Positions 5,967-7,478 of a stretch of 7,478 bases of DNA are shown piece by piece. Below the pieces are notes generated by a model. It did not search any database. It was not told the DNA's origin and saw only the letters and a program-made list of their open reading frames with translations. Position numbers and translations under genes: made by a program. How positions within the stretch are numbered: position 1 is the first letter of the stretch; each line of letters opens with the position of its first letter. The stretch comes from Bdellovibrionales bacterium RBG_16_40_8 (lineage in GTDB: Bacteria; Bdellovibrionota; Bdellovibrionia; Bdellovibrionales; UBA1609): assembly GCA_001769925.1 (NCBI GenBank), contig MEPT01000065.1, forward strand, positions 29,552 through 37,029. The letters are read 5' to 3'.

Positions 5967-7478
5967 ATGGATATAAAACAACGTGGCGAAGCTATTTTCA
6001 AATTAGTTGAAGATGACTCAACTTCTATTTTTAACAAAGATTGGTGGTATGGTCGTATTCTTGATTGGAGCATGAAGAACGAAAAATTTAAAACTCAGAT
6101 GTTTCGCTTCGTTGATGTTTTGCCATATTTAAATTCAAGTTCTGATGTTGCTCGCCATCTTAAAGAATATTTTTCAGAAATGGATAGTGAATCTTCTGGG
6201 ATATTAAATTTTGGTTTGGGTGTTGGTGCACTTGCCCCCGGACTAATGGCCTCAGCGATTAAAAAAAATGTCACACAGATGGCAAAAATGTTTATTACAG
6301 GCGAAAACCCTGAGGCGGCGCTACCGTTTTTGCGTAAAGCTCGTGAAAATTCTATTGGCTTCACCGCAGATCTTCTTGGCGAGGCTGCACTTTCGCAAAA
6401 AGAATCTCTTGAATATCAATCGCGCTATATAGAACTCATTAATTGGTTAAGTAAAGATGCAGTAACATGGCCAAATAATCAGCTAATTGATCAAGATGAT
6501 CGAGGTGCAATACCGCGAGTAAATATATCTATTAAACTTACAGCCCTTTACTCGCAAGTATCTGAACTTGCATGGGAAGAATCTGTGCAGACGCTAAAAG
6601 AGCGCGTGCGCCCCATTTTTACTTTAGCCAAAGAGCGTGATGTATTTATTAATATAGATATGGAGCAGTACAAATATAAAGATTTGACGCTTCAAGTGTT
6701 TCGCGAACTAGTTATGGAGCCCGAGTTTAAATCTTATTCGCATTTTGGCATTGTAATTCAAGCGTACTTGCGTGACTCGTTGCAAGATGTTGAAGAGCTT
6801 ATTAAATTTGCACGCACACGCGGAACACCCATAACCATACGCTTAGTGAAGGGAGCTTACTGGGATTACGAGACTATTTTAGCTGACCAGATGAATTGGC
6901 CAATCCCAGTGTATACAAATAAAAAAGAAAGCGATTACAATTTTGAGCGCTGTGCAGAACTGTTACTAAAGAACATTTCTCATACTAGACTTGCTTGTGG
7001 CACGCATAATGTTCGTTCTATTGCCGCAACACTAGTTATGGCTGAAAAATTAAATGTAGACCCACGAGCTTTTGAATTACAAATGTTATATGGCATGGCT
7101 GACCCCGTAAAAAAAGCGCTGGTTAAATCTGGTTGTCGTGTACGTGAATATGCCACAATAGGTGAGTTGATCCCAGGCATGGCTTATCTAGTAAGACGCC
7201 TTTTAGAAAACACATCAAACGAGTCTTTTTTACGCTCAAAATTTGCCGATAATATTTCTTCTGAACTATTACTTCGCGATCCAGCAGAGAATTTGCAACC
7301 TTCTTTGGTAATGCCACTAAGAAAAAATAATCGCTTTTACAACGAGCCCCTACTTGATTGGACAAAAAAAGAAAACCGTGAGCAGGTAGTAAAAGCCCTT
7401 AAGAAGGCTAAAGGCAATTTTGGTGAAAAGGTAAGGCCTATAATTAATGGTAAAGAGACTTCTTCTGTGCAGAAAATT
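5967..7478 (+). CDS. putA: Bifunctional proline dehydrogenase / glutamate-semialdehyde dehydrogenase, 3' partial
   Basis: FAD enzyme oxidising proline to pyrroline-5-carboxylate; in full-length PutA a C-terminal NAD-dependent domain then makes glutamate. The visible 504 residues continue past the window edge. Residues 10-65 form the helical N-terminal arm (DWWYGRILDWSM, then FRFVDVLPYL). The TIM-barrel part follows with RLVKGAYWDYE and the proline-binding region REYATIG...YLVRRLLEN, where Tyr395, Arg410 and Arg411 correspond to E. coli PutA Tyr540, Arg555 and Arg556. The final residues (VRPIINGKE) look like the start of the aldehyde dehydrogenase domain, so fusion is likely but its catalytic Cys is outside the window. 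There is no ribbon-helix-helix domain before the barrel, so this PutA should not repress its own gene as the E. coli one does. An in-frame TAG at 5937 limits the start; the ATG at 5967 lacks a clear Shine-Dalgarno. Confidence 0.95.
   Translation, partial: MDIKQRGEAIFKLVEDDSTSIFNKDWWYGRILDWSMKNEKFKTQMFRFVDVLPYLNSSSDVARHLKEYFSEMDSESSGILNFGLGVGALAPGLMASAIKKNVTQMAKMFITGENPEAALPFLRKARENSIGFTADLLGEAALSQKESLEYQSRYIELINWLSKDAVTWPNNQLIDQDDRGAIPRVNISIKLTALYSQVSELAWEESVQTLKERVRPIFTLAKERDVFINIDMEQYKYKDLTLQVFRELVMEPEFKSYSHFGIVIQAYLRDSLQDVEELIKFARTRGTPITIRLVKGAYWDYETILADQMNWPIPVYTNKKESDYNFERCAELLLKNISHTRLACGTHNVRSIAATLVMAEKLNVDPRAFELQMLYGMADPVKKALVKSGCRVREYATIGELIPGMAYLVRRLLENTSNESFLRSKFADNISSELLLRDPAENLQPSLVMPLRKNNRFYNEPLLDWTKKENREQVVKALKKAKGNFGEKVRPIINGKETSSVQKI

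Noticed and set aside
6095..7365. Minus-strand open frames (for example 6095-6364, 6980-7180 and 7123-7365)
   Set aside because: All are antisense to a continuous PutA reading frame with clear catalytic motifs.

Overview
This is a 7.5 kb piece of an AT-rich bacterial chromosome. I see no transposase, integrase, phage gene, CRISPR array, rRNA or convincing tRNA. The gene set points to a Gram-negative bacterium of the former Deltaproteobacteria, most likely Bdellovibrionota-like. The clues are a small matrixin-type metalloprotease with a lipobox, a tiny exported protein with a D-S-W-M-C motif that I associate from memory with Bdellovibrio-type genomes, a FadJ/FadB-like multienzyme, and a two-domain PutA without a DNA-binding head. 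This placement is an inference and could not be tested by search.

Layout: (1) 1-1862 (+), a FadJ/FadB-type beta-oxidation multienzyme missing its N-terminus at the window edge. (2) 1853-2332 (-), a secreted eight-cysteine protein, convergent with and overlapping the first gene by 10 bp; its cysteine spacing matches animal stanniocalcin closely. (3) 2451-2756 (+), a tiny exported protein, divergent from (2) across an AT-rich region of about 120 bp. (4) 2840-4390 (+), about 400 residues of charged coiled coil fused to a C-terminal alpha-crystallin (small heat-shock) domain ending in an I-P-I motif. (5) 4414-4623 (-), a small helical protein of unknown function with a good Shine-Dalgarno. (6) 4792-5439 (-), a matrixin-type zinc metalloprotease, probably an outer-membrane lipoprotein. 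(7) 5440-5966, a 527 bp non-coding region rich in inverted repeats. Its last 110 bp fold on paper into a closed stem, a hairpin with a pseudoknot and a terminator-like hairpin. (8) 5967-7478 (+), the proline dehydrogenase part of PutA, running off the window.

The two metabolic genes, for fatty-acid and proline breakdown, flank a block of envelope, secreted and chaperone-like genes. Strand changes and gaps suggest mostly single-gene transcription units, so I do not claim one shared pathway. The points most worth following up are the stanniocalcin-like secreted protein, the coiled-coil/small heat-shock fusion, and the structured RNA candidate in front of putA.
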